Source: JALONH01 sp046329235 (GTDB taxonomy: Bacteria > Bacteroidota > Bacteroidia > Cytophagales > Cytophagaceae). From it: a DNA stretch of 64,000 nt. The position numbers and the translations under genes are program-made. Below are positions 30,190-39,424 of this stretch, one piece after another (position 1 is the first letter of the stretch; each line of letters opens with the position of its first letter). The stretch is taken from positions 2,356,001 to 2,420,000 of the forward strand of contig JAXLVA010000001.1 in assembly GCA_046329235.1 (NCBI GenBank). Reading direction: 5' to 3'. The notes beneath the pieces were generated by a model. It saw only the letters and a list, made by a program, of their open reading frames with translations, searched no databases and was not told the DNA's origin.

Positions 30190-30220
30190 CAAAGATAATA
30201 AAGCCCTTTGTAAATTCAAA
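30190..30220 (-). promoter_or_regulatory. Promoter of rpmH-rnpA unit
   Basis: Minus-strand TTTG (30217-30220), 19 bp, TATCTTTG (30190-30197), an exact Bacteroidota vegetative promoter. The predicted start near 30183 leaves a leader of about 50 bases before rpmH. The rest of the 30132-30350 spacer shows no gene. Confidence 0.75.
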
Positions 30221-30350
30221 CCTTCTAACTTTCTTTTCCTCAAGTTTCTTTTATTCAGGTCCACAAAAATACTTAACTACCTATAAATATGCAAATTACA
30301 CTTTTATTCTTCTTCCTATATTTTCAGCGGTTTTTCGTAGATTTACTCCT

Positions 30351-31985
30351 ATGATTCAGTATTCTATTGCTCCGTACCCTGCCGAAGCCGGGTTTTTAAC
30401 TATACAAATACACCTCACAACCAACTCTTTAGTCACTGAATTTAGCATTCCCCAATGGCGTCCCGGGCGTTATAGCGCTCAAAATTACTCGGCTAACATC
30501 CGTGATGTGGCTTGTCTGACTCCCGAAGGCTCGGAATTGCCTATCCAGAAAACCGATCGAAATACCTGGCAAATCTATGCCACACCCCATACTCCCGTCA
30601 CTTTACACTATAACTATTATTCCAAACAAGCTGACGCGGGTGGTAACTGGTGGGACGAATCACTCTTTTATATTAATCCAGTAGCCTGTTGTATGATGGT
30701 AAAAGGTAGAACGGAAGAGTCTTGTTCTCTAAAACTTCACTTACCTGCTTCTTTTAAAGTAGCCACCGGTGCTAACTTATTCAATGAGGCTTATTCTTTT
30801 GACAACTATCTTCATTTAAGTGACACTCCTTTCTTGGCTAGTCCTACATTAGTCACTTATACCTATGAAGTAAACAGCACTCCCTTCTATTTACATTTCA
30901 ATGAATCGCCGGAGATAGATGAGTCTGTCATTACAAAAGACTTTAAAGCCTTTACACTTGCTCAATGGAATGATTTTCAATCGTTCCCATTTACTTCGTT
31001 TCACTTCTTGTTCCTTTTATTCTCCTACCCCCACTATCATGGGGTAGAACATAGAAACTCTACCGTGATATGCCTAGGACCAACTCAAGAAGTAAAAGAT
31101 AAATTATATTCTGAGCTGCTAGGTATAAGTAGCCACGAATTACTTCACGCATGGAATGTGTATTCCATACGTCCGAAGGAATTATCTCCTTATGATTTAA
31201 CTCAACCGATGTATTACGGCACGGGTTTAGTCACAGAAGGTTTTACTACTTACCTAGGTGATTACTATTTATATTTATCCGAGGTATTCAACAAAGAAGC
31301 GTATGTCAAAGAACTAAACACACTTTTACTTCGTCACTTCCGCTCCTTCGGTTATGATCATTTAAGTCTATGGGACAGTTCCATTGATTTATGGGTAGAT
31401 GGTTATGATGCAGGCATTCCTCATAGAAAAGTTTCCATCTATGTTAAAGGAGCCATCGTAGCTCTATTGATGGATTATTTGATTCAGAAAAAAAATCCAT
31501 CTGCGTCCATTCGTACTATTTTAATTGACTTATGGAAGAATGCTAAAAATGGTCACGCCACTTATTCTAAAGAATATATTGAAAAAGCATTCATGCAATT
31601 AAGCGAAGCTCATCCTGCATTGTTTGACAACTTATTAGAAGCAAAGGGTTCATTGAAAAAAGAAATCGTAGAAGCTCTTTCTTTCTGGGGTTATTCTATC
31701 AAAGAGGTTTCGCCTGAAAATTCTTTGATGAAACATTTAGGAATTCAATGCGATACTCAAGGAAAAGTGATTCAATGTGACCCTAATGCACCGGCTGCAG
31801 CCTATGTAACAAAGGGTGACACTCTTATACAATTAAATGATACTCCCTGGGCTGAAATCACTTCTCTTTCATTAGAATCTCTATCCGATGTAACGATTCA
31901 GTTTTTCAACGCACGTATTCATTCATCCTTTCATGTTCCAATTTTAGAAGAACATTATTTTACTTATCCTCAAATTCAATTATGA
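30351..31985 (+). CDS. M61 family aminopeptidase with PDZ domain
   Basis: This 544-aa zinc peptidase of the M61 (glycyl aminopeptidase) family has an N-terminal beta domain (1-165; FSIPQWRPGRYSAQNY is the family signature), a thermolysin-like catalytic domain with HELLHAWN (His262, Glu263, His266) and the third ligand Glu in LVTEGFTTYLGDYY (about 297), and a degenerate C-terminal PDZ domain (about 450-544). No signal peptide is seen. Its last codons overlap the start of the Crp/Fnr gene by 4 bases (ATGA). Confidence 0.9.
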   Translation: MIQYSIAPYPAEAGFLTIQIHLTTNSLVTEFSIPQWRPGRYSAQNYSANIRDVACLTPEGSELPIQKTDRNTWQIYATPHTPVTLHYNYYSKQADAGGNWWDESLFYINPVACCMMVKGRTEESCSLKLHLPASFKVATGANLFNEAYSFDNYLHLSDTPFLASPTLVTYTYEVNSTPFYLHFNESPEIDESVITKDFKAFTLAQWNDFQSFPFTSFHFLFLLFSYPHYHGVEHRNSTVICLGPTQEVKDKLYSELLGISSHELLHAWNVYSIRPKELSPYDLTQPMYYGTGLVTEGFTTYLGDYYLYLSEVFNKEAYVKELNTLLLRHFRSFGYDHLSLWDSSIDLWVDGYDAGIPHRKVSIYVKGAIVALLMDYLIQKKNPSASIRTILIDLWKNAKNGHATYSKEYIEKAFMQLSEAHPALFDNLLEAKGSLKKEIVEALSFWGYSIKEVSPENSLMKHLGIQCDTQGKVIQCDPNAPAAAYVTKGDTLIQLNDTPWAEITSLSLESLSDVTIQFFNARIHSSFHVPILEEHYFTYPQIQL

Positions 31986-32548
31986 TTTCATTAAACGACT
32001 ATTTACAATCGTTTTCATTTTTGACTTCTGATATTAAAGAAGCATTAGTTCAATCGTTCGAGCCCGTATCCATCGACAAAGGAGCCCTTTTATTACAACC
32101 GGGAAAGACGGCAAAAGAATTATACTTTATCGAACAGGGTATGATTCGTGGTTACTATGAAAAGGATGGTAAAGAAATCACCCATTGGTTTGGCTACGAA
32201 GGACATCTATGTACTTCCTATTTTAGCTTCATTTCTGAAACACCTTCTTTTGAATACATACAAAGTATAGAGCCGTTGAAAATTCAAAAAATCAAGCGCG
32301 CTACCTTATATCAACTCTATGAGCAATTTCCTTTACTCAATCGTTTAGGAAGAGAAATTACGGAGCAGTACTATATTCAACTGGAAGAACGATTATATCA
32401 CCAACACTTTAAAGAAGCGGGGGAACGATATCAACTATTTTGTCAGCAGAAACCGGAAGTACTGCAACGAGCACCACTTGGATCCATTGCTTCTTACTTG
32501 GGAATCAGTCAAGAAACACTGAGTAGGATTCGTTCAAAGAAAGATTAA
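31982..32548 (+). CDS. Crp/Fnr-family transcriptional regulator
   Basis: This 188-aa regulator has a cNMP-binding-type barrel (about 20-115; IDKGALLLQPGKTAKELYFI) and a C-terminal HTH (LGSIASYLGISQETLSRIRS). It has no cysteine cluster. It is related to but clearly distinct from the other Crp/Fnr protein at 15107-15703. It is translationally coupled to the M61 peptidase gene. Two FNR-like palindromes lie just after its stop codon, before the YiaA-type gene, a likely target. Confidence 0.88.
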   Translation: MISLNDYLQSFSFLTSDIKEALVQSFEPVSIDKGALLLQPGKTAKELYFIEQGMIRGYYEKDGKEITHWFGYEGHLCTSYFSFISETPSFEYIQSIEPLKIQKIKRATLYQLYEQFPLLNRLGREITEQYYIQLEERLYHQHFKEAGERYQLFCQQKPEVLQRAPLGSIASYLGISQETLSRIRSKKD

Positions 32549-32555
32549 TCGATTT

Positions 32556-32610
32556 TGATTTATGTCAAAAGAGTTTGGGCTCCCCTTCAATACCTTTGAT
32601 TCATGTTAAA
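32556..32610 (+). promoter_or_regulatory. Two FNR-like boxes and a -7 element before the YiaA-type gene
   Basis: TTGATTTATGTCAA (32556-32569) is one base from the Crp/Fnr-type palindrome TTGATnnnnATCAA. A related copy, TTGATTCATGTTAA, lies 41 bp downstream (32597-32610). Between them TACCTTTG (32591-32598) matches TAnnTTTG exactly, with no TTG at the usual -33 spacing. The upstream box would centre near -42 from the predicted start, the class II activator position. Confidence 0.5.
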
Positions 32611-32627
32611 CAAAACACTTATGTTAT

Positions 32628-33035
32628 ATGAGTCAAAAACCATCTAATGCTTTTATCGCCGCTTCATGGTCGGCACTTATCATAGGAATGATTTCCTATA
32701 TTATCGGGTTATGGAATGCCACTATGGCCTTAAATGAAAAGGGGTATTATTTCACCATTCTACTCTTTGGTTTATTCAGTGCTATTTCTGTACAAAAAAG
32801 TGTGCGTGATCAATTAGAAGGAGTTCCTGTTACCGGAATTTATATGGGGGTAAGTTGGATTTGCACACTCTTATCCATCCTAATCTTAATTATAGGATTG
32901 TGGCATGCCAATCTATTATTAAGTGAAAAAGGGTTTTACGGGATAGCCTTCTTGTTGAGTTTGTTTTCAGCTATTGCAGTACAGAAAAATACACGTGATG
33001 TGCTGAGCGCAGAAAAAACAAAATTTGATTTGTAA
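32628..33035 (+). CDS. YiaA/YiaB-type inner membrane protein
   Basis: This 135-aa protein has two copies of the YiaA/B two-helix unit: about 8-58 (WSALIIGMISYIIGLWNATM...FSAISVQKSVRD) and 72-122 (VSWICTLLSILILIIGLWHA...FSAIAVQKNTRD), giving four membrane helices. Function is unknown in the family. Its own transcription is likely, given the boxes upstream and the terminator directly after it. Confidence 0.88.
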   Translation: MSQKPSNAFIAASWSALIIGMISYIIGLWNATMALNEKGYYFTILLFGLFSAISVQKSVRDQLEGVPVTGIYMGVSWICTLLSILILIIGLWHANLLLSEKGFYGIAFLLSLFSAIAVQKNTRDVLSAEKTKFDL

Positions 33036-33037
33036 TA

Positions 33038-33069
33038 AAAAAGGAGCCCTGATATTGGGGCTCCTTTTT
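33038..33069. terminator. Bidirectional terminator
   Basis: AAAAAGGAGCCC (33038-33049) and GGGCTCCTTTTT (33058-33069) form a 12-bp stem with an 8-base loop. The A and T tracts let it serve both the YiaA-type gene (plus) and the PepSY-like gene (minus), whose stops are 2 and 4 bases away. Confidence 0.9.
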
Positions 33070-33073
33070 ACTT

Positions 33074-33520
33074 TTAAAGTTGTTTCACTTCGTAGGTAAA
33101 CTTCTTAGCGTTTACTAAAAGCTCATAATCTTTACCATTTTGTTTGTAGTATACTAGATACTCTTCGCCTAAATCACTAGAATTTGATTCTAGGCAAAAG
33201 TGTTCGGTAGTATTGGGAGCGACTTTTTGTACCAAAGCTTGAACTATTTCCGGCAACTCTTTTTCATCTACGTGACGAGTGGTACCTATCCAAGAACCAT
33301 CATTATGGTAATATGCTACATATTCATGCTCACCCCATACAAAGTCAACTTCGTATTTGTCTGCCTCAATCAATTTGCCATTGATATCCTGTGCATCAGG
33401 ATATTGAGTCAAAATTTGTTTACGAAGTGATTCAGGAACCTGTCCTCCTTTACCTGCATTCACGACGAAGGCAAGAAGATTCATCACAAGGATGGTTACA
33501 AGTAACTTTAACGCTTTCAT
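33074..33520 (-). CDS. Periplasmic PepSY-like (DUF2874) protein
   Basis: This 148-aa exported protein has a signal peptide (1-22, ending VNAGK) followed by PepSY-like units of the DUF2874/beta-lactamase-inhibitor-like type common in Bacteroidota: helix VPESLRKQILTQYPDAQDI, then strands KYEVDFVWGEHEYVAYYHND and GSWIGTTRHV, then helix LPEIVQALVQK and a second partial unit. Function unknown; such proteins often bind or inhibit in the periplasm. Single gene, convergent with the YiaA-type gene. Confidence 0.82.
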   Translation of the reverse strand: MKALKLLVTILVMNLLAFVVNAGKGGQVPESLRKQILTQYPDAQDINGKLIEADKYEVDFVWGEHEYVAYYHNDGSWIGTTRHVDEKELPEIVQALVQKVAPNTTEHFCLESNSSDLGEEYLVYYKQNGKDYELLVNAKKFTYEVKQL

Positions 33521-33618
33521 AATTCTCTAATAGTATTAATTTATAGATATATACGAAAAATTGAACCCTATTGGTTCGCAAAAATACACAAAAAAATGTT
33601 GTTTTTATTACATATTAA

Positions 33619-33653
33619 AAAAATCCCTTCAATCTTAGATTAAAGGGATTTTT
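33619..33653 (-). terminator. Terminator of the grpE-dnaJ unit
   Basis: AAAAATCCCTT pairs with AAGGGATTTTT, and after one mismatch AATC/GATT continues to a 3-base loop. On the minus strand it ends in a T tract, 18 bases after the dnaJ stop. Confidence 0.85.
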
Positions 33654-33671
33654 AAAAGTGGTGCCTGTAGC

Positions 33672-34817
33672 TTATTCGAAGTATTCTTTCATGCGTTCGA
33701 AGAAGGATTTCGTGTTTTTATCGGGTTTTGGCTTAAAATTCTCCGCATCCTTAAATTTCGACAAAACTTCTTTTTCTTCTTTCGAAAGGGTTTGAGGTGT
33801 CCAAACATTGACATAAATCAACTGATCCCCCTTACCATATCCATTCACATCTTTCAATCCTTTACCTTTTAAGCGTAAAATCTTACCACTTTGAGTTCCC
33901 GGATCAATCTTAATTTTTACTTTACCTTCAATGGTAGGTATCTCAGGATTGGCTCCAAAGATGGCATCCAGGATACTTATGTTTAAATCGAACAGGATGT
34001 TTTGTCCATCTCTTTTCAATTCTTCGTGTTCTATTTCCTCTATTACGATTAACAAATCTCCGGCTACACCGCCTCTAGGTGGCATATTACCTTTGCCACT
34101 CATGGCCAGCTGCATTCCTTCCGCTACACCTGCAGGTATTTTAATGGATATTGTTTCTTCTTTTTCCTGTGTACCTGAACCTTTACAAGTACCACACTTA
34201 TCAGTAATAATCGTCCCTTCACCTTGACAAGTAGGACAGGTGGATGCAGAGACCATTTGGCCTAACATCGTATTGACCACTTTCCTTACTTGACCTGATC
34301 CATTACATGTAGTACAAGACTTAACCGATGTCTTATCTTTAGCACCACTACCACCACAAGTATCACAAGACACTTGACGTTTTACTTTTATTTTTTTCTC
34401 GCAACCGTGAGCTACTTCATCCAAAGTCAACTTCAACTTAATGCGCAGATTGGTTCCTTTACGAACTCGACTACCGCCTCTTCCACCGCCACCACCGAAG
34501 AAACTTTCAAATGGTGAACCTCCACCGAAAATATCTCCGAACTGGGAGAATATGTCGTCCATATTCATGCCACCGCCGTATCCGCCGTTGCCACCCATTC
34601 CCGCATGACCAAACTGATCATAACGTTGACGTTTTTCAGGATTGCTTAATACTTCGTAAGCTTCTGCCGCTTCTTTAAACTTTTCTTCTGCTTCAGGATT
34701 ATCCGGATTTTTATCCGGGTGAAACTGAATAGCTAGTTTACGATAGGCTTTTTTAATCTCATCTGCATCAGCAGATTTAGTTACACCTAATATTTCGTAA
34801 TAATCTCTTTTTGACAT
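33672..34817 (-). CDS. dnaJ: Chaperone protein DnaJ
   Basis: This 381-aa Hsp40 stimulates the DnaK ATPase and delivers unfolded protein. The J domain (1-70) has His33-Pro34-Asp35, followed by a Gly/Phe-rich region (75-120), a zinc-binding region with four CxxCxGxG motifs (CDTCGGSG, CTTCNGSG, CPTCQGEG, CGTCKGSG), and C-terminal substrate-binding domains. It is a full-length type I DnaJ. It starts 4 bases after grpE ends. dnaK is not in the window. Confidence 0.97.
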   Translation of the reverse strand: MSKRDYYEILGVTKSADADEIKKAYRKLAIQFHPDKNPDNPEAEEKFKEAAEAYEVLSNPEKRQRYDQFGHAGMGGNGGYGGGMNMDDIFSQFGDIFGGGSPFESFFGGGGGRGGSRVRKGTNLRIKLKLTLDEVAHGCEKKIKVKRQVSCDTCGGSGAKDKTSVKSCTTCNGSGQVRKVVNTMLGQMVSASTCPTCQGEGTIITDKCGTCKGSGTQEKEETISIKIPAGVAEGMQLAMSGKGNMPPRGGVAGDLLIVIEEIEHEELKRDGQNILFDLNISILDAIFGANPEIPTIEGKVKIKIDPGTQSGKILRLKGKGLKDVNGYGKGDQLIYVNVWTPQTLSKEEKEVLSKFKDAENFKPKPDKNTKSFFERMKEYFE

Positions 34818-34821
34818 ATCA

Positions 34822-35367
34822 CTATGCTCCTATAACTACTTTCGCGTAACGTACTACTTTATCTCCCATGTAATACCCTTTCTCCACTACGTCTACCACT
34901 TTACCTTTTAAATCTTCTGATGGTGCAGGAATTTGCGTGATGGCTTCATGCACATCCGGATTAAATACCTCACCTTGAGCTTGCATTTCTTTTAAGCCTT
35001 TTTGTTGAAGTGTGCGAAGGTACTTTTGATAAATCAAATCCACGCCTTCTCTCAACGCTTTGTTTTCTTCCGTTACCGGTATGTTATTCAATGCACGTTC
35101 GAAATCATCTACTACCGGAAGTAAATTTTTAATAATATCTTCTCCGGCTGTCAGAATTAAATCCGACTTTTCTTTCATTGAACGCTTTCTGAAATTTTCA
35201 AATTCAGCATATAAACGCACATATTTATCTTTCCAATCAGCGGCTTCCATTTTCGCGCGGGTAAGATCGTCAAAACCTTCGTTCCCGTCTGCTTTAGCCG
35301 TTTCTTCAGATGCCTGCTCTGTAGAATTAGCAGCCACTTCTTCCTCGTTTAATTTTTCTTCATTCAT
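34822..35367 (-). CDS. grpE: Nucleotide exchange factor GrpE
   Basis: This 181-aa DnaK nucleotide exchange factor has an acidic disordered N-terminus (1-35), a long dimerising coiled coil (about 40-95; WKDKYVRLYAEFENFRKRSM is the hallmark), and a C-terminal beta-wing domain (NPDVHEAITQIPAP, then KGYYMGDKVVRYAKVVI). Co-transcribed with dnaJ. Confidence 0.97.
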   Translation of the reverse strand: MNEEKLNEEEVAANSTEQASEETAKADGNEGFDDLTRAKMEAADWKDKYVRLYAEFENFRKRSMKEKSDLILTAGEDIIKNLLPVVDDFERALNNIPVTEENKALREGVDLIYQKYLRTLQQKGLKEMQAQGEVFNPDVHEAITQIPAPSEDLKGKVVDVVEKGYYMGDKVVRYAKVVIGA

Positions 35368-35441
35368 AAATCAATAGGAATTTATTACTCGGGTGATTTC
35401 TCAATTATGAAGCCAAAGGCTCGTTTTATGCCAATATGTCA

Positions 35442-36440
35442 CTATAATGACTGGGTTAAAGCCTTCCACATTAAGTCTTTTAAGCCTTGAATACCTTTTC
35501 CGTTAAATGACGATATAAAAATATGTGGGATGCCTTTTGGCAATAAGGGTGTCATTTCTGCAATTAGCTCATCGTCCAACATATCACTTTTGGTGATGGC
35601 TAATAATCTTTGTTTACCCAACAAATCAGGATTAAACAACTCTAACTCATTTAACAAAATCTCATATTGTTGATTCAAATCATCCGCATCGGCAGGGACC
35701 ATAAATAACAACACGGAGTTTCGCTCTATATGACGTAAAAAGCGTAATCCTAAACCTTTCCCTTCTGATGCACCTTCTATAATTCCGGGGATATCCGCTA
35801 CGATAAATGATTTTTGATCATAGTAGGATACCACACCTAAATTAGGCACTAAAGTAGTGAATGGGTAGTCTCCAATTTCCGGCTTAGCGGCCGATATTTT
35901 ACTTAACAACGTAGATTTACCTGCATTAGGAAAACCGACTAAACCTACGTCTGCTAATACTTTTAATTCAATAACAATCCATTGTTCCAATCCAGGCTCG
36001 CCTGGTTGAGCGTAATCCGGAGCTTGATTTGTACTGGTTTTAAAGAAATCATTTCCTTTACCGCCTCTACCTCCGGGAACCAGTATGGCTTGTTGTCCAT
36101 CTTCGGTAATCTCCATTAACACTTCCCCAGTTTCCGCATCTTTCGCTACGGTACCCAGCGGAACTTCCACGATTACGTCTTTACCATCGCGGCCTTTCAT
36201 GCGGCTTTCGCCACCCATTTGACCCGGTTCAGCAATAATATGTTTGGTGTATTTTAAATGGAGTAATGTCCAAAGCTGAGCATTTCCTCTTAAGATAATG
36301 TGTCCACCTCTACCACCATCACCACCATCCGGTCCGCCGTTAGGCAATCCTTTGGCACGTAAGAAATGGCGTGATCCTGCCCCTCCTTTACCGGAGCGGC
36401 CACACACTTTCACATAATCTATAAAGTTGGAACCGGCCAC
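35442..36440 (-). CDS. obgE: GTPase Obg/CgtA
   Basis: This 332-aa ribosome-assembly and stress GTPase has the glycine-rich Obg fold (1-157; GGPDGGDGGRGGHIILRG) and the G domain with GFPNAGKST (G1, about 168-176), DIPGIIEGASEGKGLG (G3) and TKSD (G4). The variable C-terminal extension seen in E. coli is absent. It precedes no other ribosome gene here; adk lies 5 bases upstream on the same strand. Confidence 0.97.
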   Translation of the reverse strand: MAGSNFIDYVKVCGRSGKGGAGSRHFLRAKGLPNGGPDGGDGGRGGHIILRGNAQLWTLLHLKYTKHIIAEPGQMGGESRMKGRDGKDVIVEVPLGTVAKDAETGEVLMEITEDGQQAILVPGGRGGKGNDFFKTSTNQAPDYAQPGEPGLEQWIVIELKVLADVGLVGFPNAGKSTLLSKISAAKPEIGDYPFTTLVPNLGVVSYYDQKSFIVADIPGIIEGASEGKGLGLRFLRHIERNSVLLFMVPADADDLNQQYEILLNELELFNPDLLGKQRLLAITKSDMLDDELIAEMTPLLPKGIPHIFISSFNGKGIQGLKDLMWKALTQSL

Positions 36441-36445
36441 TGGAA

Positions 36446-37018
36446 TTATTTTACTTTATCTATGACCTGACAAATACCTTGGAAAATAGCTTCAATCTCT
36501 CCAATACCTTGAACACTGTTTAACTTACCTTGTTTTTCATAGTAAGGCAATACGTGTACTGTCTTTTGGAAATATTCGTCTACTCTTTTTAACACTTTCT
36601 CCGCATCGTCATCCGCACGTCCTGAAGTTTGACGACGAATTTCGATACGTTTCTTCAACTCTGTTTCATTTACATCTAAAGCTACTACTGTACTGATTGA
36701 TGTGCCCATAGAGGCTAACATTTTATCTAACACTTCTGCTTGATGTACTGTTCTAGGGAAACCGTCGAAGATAAATCCTTTAGCCCCTTTTTTAGATTCC
36801 ATAGCATCTTGTAAGATACCTACAGTTACTTCATCCGGTACTAATAAACCATTATCAATATAGGATTTCACTTGCTTGCCAAGTGGAGTTTCATTTTTTA
36901 TATGCTCACGGAAAATATCACCGGTAGATAAATGAGCTAATTCATATGTAGCAATTAACTTTTCACTTTGAGTACCTTTACCGGCTCCCGGAGGGCCAAA
37001 TAATACGATATTTAACAT
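36446..37018 (-). CDS. adk: Adenylate kinase
   Basis: This 190-aa enzyme converts AMP + ATP to 2 ADP. The start at 37018 begins MLNIVLFGPPGAGKGTQSEK, directly into strand 1 and the P-loop; an in-frame start 8 codons upstream gives a less typical N-terminus. HLSTGDIFR, FDGFPRT and the short LID RRQTSGRADDD are present. The LID has no zinc cysteines and is the short form common in Bacteroidota. Confidence 0.95.
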   Translation of the reverse strand: MLNIVLFGPPGAGKGTQSEKLIATYELAHLSTGDIFREHIKNETPLGKQVKSYIDNGLLVPDEVTVGILQDAMESKKGAKGFIFDGFPRTVHQAEVLDKMLASMGTSISTVVALDVNETELKKRIEIRRQTSGRADDDAEKVLKRVDEYFQKTVHVLPYYEKQGKLNSVQGIGEIEAIFQGICQVIDKVK

Positions 37019-37082
37019 CTTCAAATCAAATTTAGGTGTCAAAAGTACACTATTTTTAGGACCTTATGAAATTCGTGTAGGA

Positions 37083-38003
37083 TTATAAGTGGTTCAACAG
37101 ATATTCATACATCGCTAACATGCTCTTTATATCCTCTTTATGAACCTTTTCTTGTGGTGTATGAGCATTAGATTCCGGAGCCCCAATGAACATCCAATCC
37201 CACGGCTGAGCTCCTAATTGTAGCTCTCTGCCATCGCTAGCTCCTGCTCCTTCCACTTCCAATTGAAAAGGAATTCCAGACGCCTTCGCCAATGATACTA
37301 TTTTATCTGTAAAACTTTTGCGTGGCACCATTTTGTCACGTAAGGATAAAGCTACTCCTTTACCTGCTTCCACCCCTTCCGTTACCCATGTAATATCTGC
37401 AATCAATGCTTGGGTTACTTCCCACTTTTCATATATAAATTTAGCCAAATACGGCACACTACCGCCTCCATGTTCTTCCCAGGTAGAGAAAACGAACACA
37501 GCATTCTCTGCCTTTTCCATCAATCGTAGAGTGACATAACATCCTAAACGATTGTCTAAATAAGGAGAAGTTAAGTAACTTCCCTCTCCATTAAAATTCG
37601 GAGCGTAAGTTAAGGTTGTTCCTCTTTCAATGGTACGGTTGAAATGGACGGTTCGTATTCTACCATCTTCGGGTTCCTCTACCTCTAACGCTGCTGCTAT
37701 CTCTCCTTTATTATCTTTTCCAACTAGAGGAGTTCCGTGCGTGGCATAAGGTGCACCGATTGGATGTAAGTGATTGTCATAAGCAACAGTATAGCCAACG
37801 CTATCTATATGCGCCCAAACAGATGTCGTAGGCTTACCAAACACTACGATAATATTATCTTGGAAGCCTTTCCCGGCATATACTGTAGGTTGCTTTTTCC
37901 ATCTAGATTGATGACTTTCGATATATTGAAGTATAAATTGAGTCATGGCAGATTCATCACCAGAAGGAGCGTGAATAGCACAAAGTTGTTCCAATAGATG
38001 CAT
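37083..38003 (-). CDS. M42-family metallo-aminopeptidase
   Basis: This 306-aa cytoplasmic peptidase of clan MH has ligand-type residues in order: His in WAHIDSVG, Asp in SPYLDNRLG, the Glu pair in STWEEHGGG, Asp in IADITWV and His in SNAHTPQEKV. A short inserted domain covers about 75-145. It resembles M42 glutamyl aminopeptidase/deblocking enzymes but is shorter than the usual 340-360 residues. It is transcribed away from the TPR gene, with a 62-base divergent spacer. Confidence 0.82.
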   Translation of the reverse strand: MHLLEQLCAIHAPSGDESAMTQFILQYIESHQSRWKKQPTVYAGKGFQDNIIVVFGKPTTSVWAHIDSVGYTVAYDNHLHPIGAPYATHGTPLVGKDNKGEIAAALEVEEPEDGRIRTVHFNRTIERGTTLTYAPNFNGEGSYLTSPYLDNRLGCYVTLRLMEKAENAVFVFSTWEEHGGGSVPYLAKFIYEKWEVTQALIADITWVTEGVEAGKGVALSLRDKMVPRKSFTDKIVSLAKASGIPFQLEVEGAGASDGRELQLGAQPWDWMFIGAPESNAHTPQEKVHKEDIKSMLAMYEYLLNHL

Positions 38004-38065
38004 TTTTATACCTTTAATTCGTTTTTTACGTAAAATTACTCGTCGTTTTATATATTCAATAAGTA

Positions 38066-39424
38066 ATGCGCCAAATATTCGCTGTTTTCTTCTGTTTTCT
38101 TTCCTCTTGGATATGTTCGCATGCCCAAGTAGATACCACTATGTTACTGGAAGATAAGCGCATACAAATCGAAGCGACGAATGCGATCAATCAAATGTAT
38201 AATTTTAAGTTTCCGGAAGCGGAAGCTTACTTTTTAAGCCTTAAAAAACGTTATCCGGATCACCCAATGCCTTATTTCTTAATGGCATTAAGCAACTGGT
38301 GGAAAATGGTGCCGTTGTTAGATAACGGAGACTACTCCAATGAATATGAATCAGAATTTCTAGGCTATATAGAAGAAGCCATCAGTAGAGGTGAAGATAT
38401 TATTGATAACGACAAAGACAATGTAGAAGCTGCCTTCTTTTTGTGTGCTGCATATGGTTTCAAAGGGCGTTACTATTCCGATAACAAGAATTATATGAAA
38501 GCTGCTTGGGCAGGGAAAAGTGCCTTGAATTACCTATCCAATTTCAAAGGAAAAAGCAGCTTAAGTCCTGAGTTTTTATTTGGGGAATCCTTGTTTAACT
38601 ATTATGCAGAATGGCTGAAGGAAGAGTATCCTTTGTTAAAGCCTATATTAGGTATGTTCCCCAAAGGCAACAAACAATTGGGGTTAAGTCAACTTCAAGA
38701 ATGTGCACGGAATTCCTTCTACACTCGAGTGGAAGCTCAATGTTATTTGATGCGTATTTATTATAACGAAGAAAGTAATTCTGAAGCGGCTTATCCGTAC
38801 GCTGAATACCTTGCTAAAAACTTTCCTGACAATCCTTACTTTCAACGAGTATATGCACGACTTGCATTCACTAGAGGGCGATGGGACATCTGCGAGTCTG
38901 TATCCTACGATATAAACTACAAAGTAAATATTGGCATGCCCGGCTATGATGAGGCTAATACCGGACGTTATGCCTCTGCTTTTTTAGGAAGAATACTTTA
39001 TGAAAAAGGCGACTATGAAAAGGCTGCTTTTTATTTAAACAAGGCTGTATTTTACGCTGAGAAAAGTGGGAACATGAATATGGGATACTCACTTGCTTCT
39101 GCTTACTATTTAGGAATGATTCAAAAGAAAAACGGCCAGTTAGAAGATGCTAAAAAGAATTTTCAGAAAGTGATAGACAATGCTACCGAGAAAGATAATA
39201 ACAGTTTTGAATTTTGTTCTAATGCATACTACCAACTAGCGAGTATCTTAGAAGAAGAAAAGAAATACAAAGAAGCAGAAAACAACTATCGTTCTGCTAT
39301 GCATCATGCCAATAAGATTGATCTTAAAAAAGACAAAAGAGATTATTACTACTTTGTAGAGGATATGAATAAAAAATGCACAGCCTCCATCACCCGAGTA
39401 CGAACTAAATACCGGGCGCGATAG
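38066..39424 (+). CDS. Secreted or periplasmic TPR protein
   Basis: This 452-aa protein has a signal peptide (1-20, ending SHAQ), then helical repeats throughout. TPR units are clearest at the C-terminus (about 300-430: GRILYEKGDYEKAAFYLNKA, then NGQLEDAKKNFQKVI, then EKKYKEAENNYRSAM). Function unknown; in Bacteroidota such proteins often act as periplasmic scaffolds. The 3' end overlaps the convergent Lrp gene by 20 bases. Confidence 0.8.
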   Translation: MRQIFAVFFCFLSSWICSHAQVDTTMLLEDKRIQIEATNAINQMYNFKFPEAEAYFLSLKKRYPDHPMPYFLMALSNWWKMVPLLDNGDYSNEYESEFLGYIEEAISRGEDIIDNDKDNVEAAFFLCAAYGFKGRYYSDNKNYMKAAWAGKSALNYLSNFKGKSSLSPEFLFGESLFNYYAEWLKEEYPLLKPILGMFPKGNKQLGLSQLQECARNSFYTRVEAQCYLMRIYYNEESNSEAAYPYAEYLAKNFPDNPYFQRVYARLAFTRGRWDICESVSYDINYKVNIGMPGYDEANTGRYASAFLGRILYEKGDYEKAAFYLNKAVFYAEKSGNMNMGYSLASAYYLGMIQKKNGQLEDAKKNFQKVIDNATEKDNNSFEFCSNAYYQLASILEEEKKYKEAENNYRSAMHHANKIDLKKDKRDYYYFVEDMNKKCTASITRVRTKYRAR

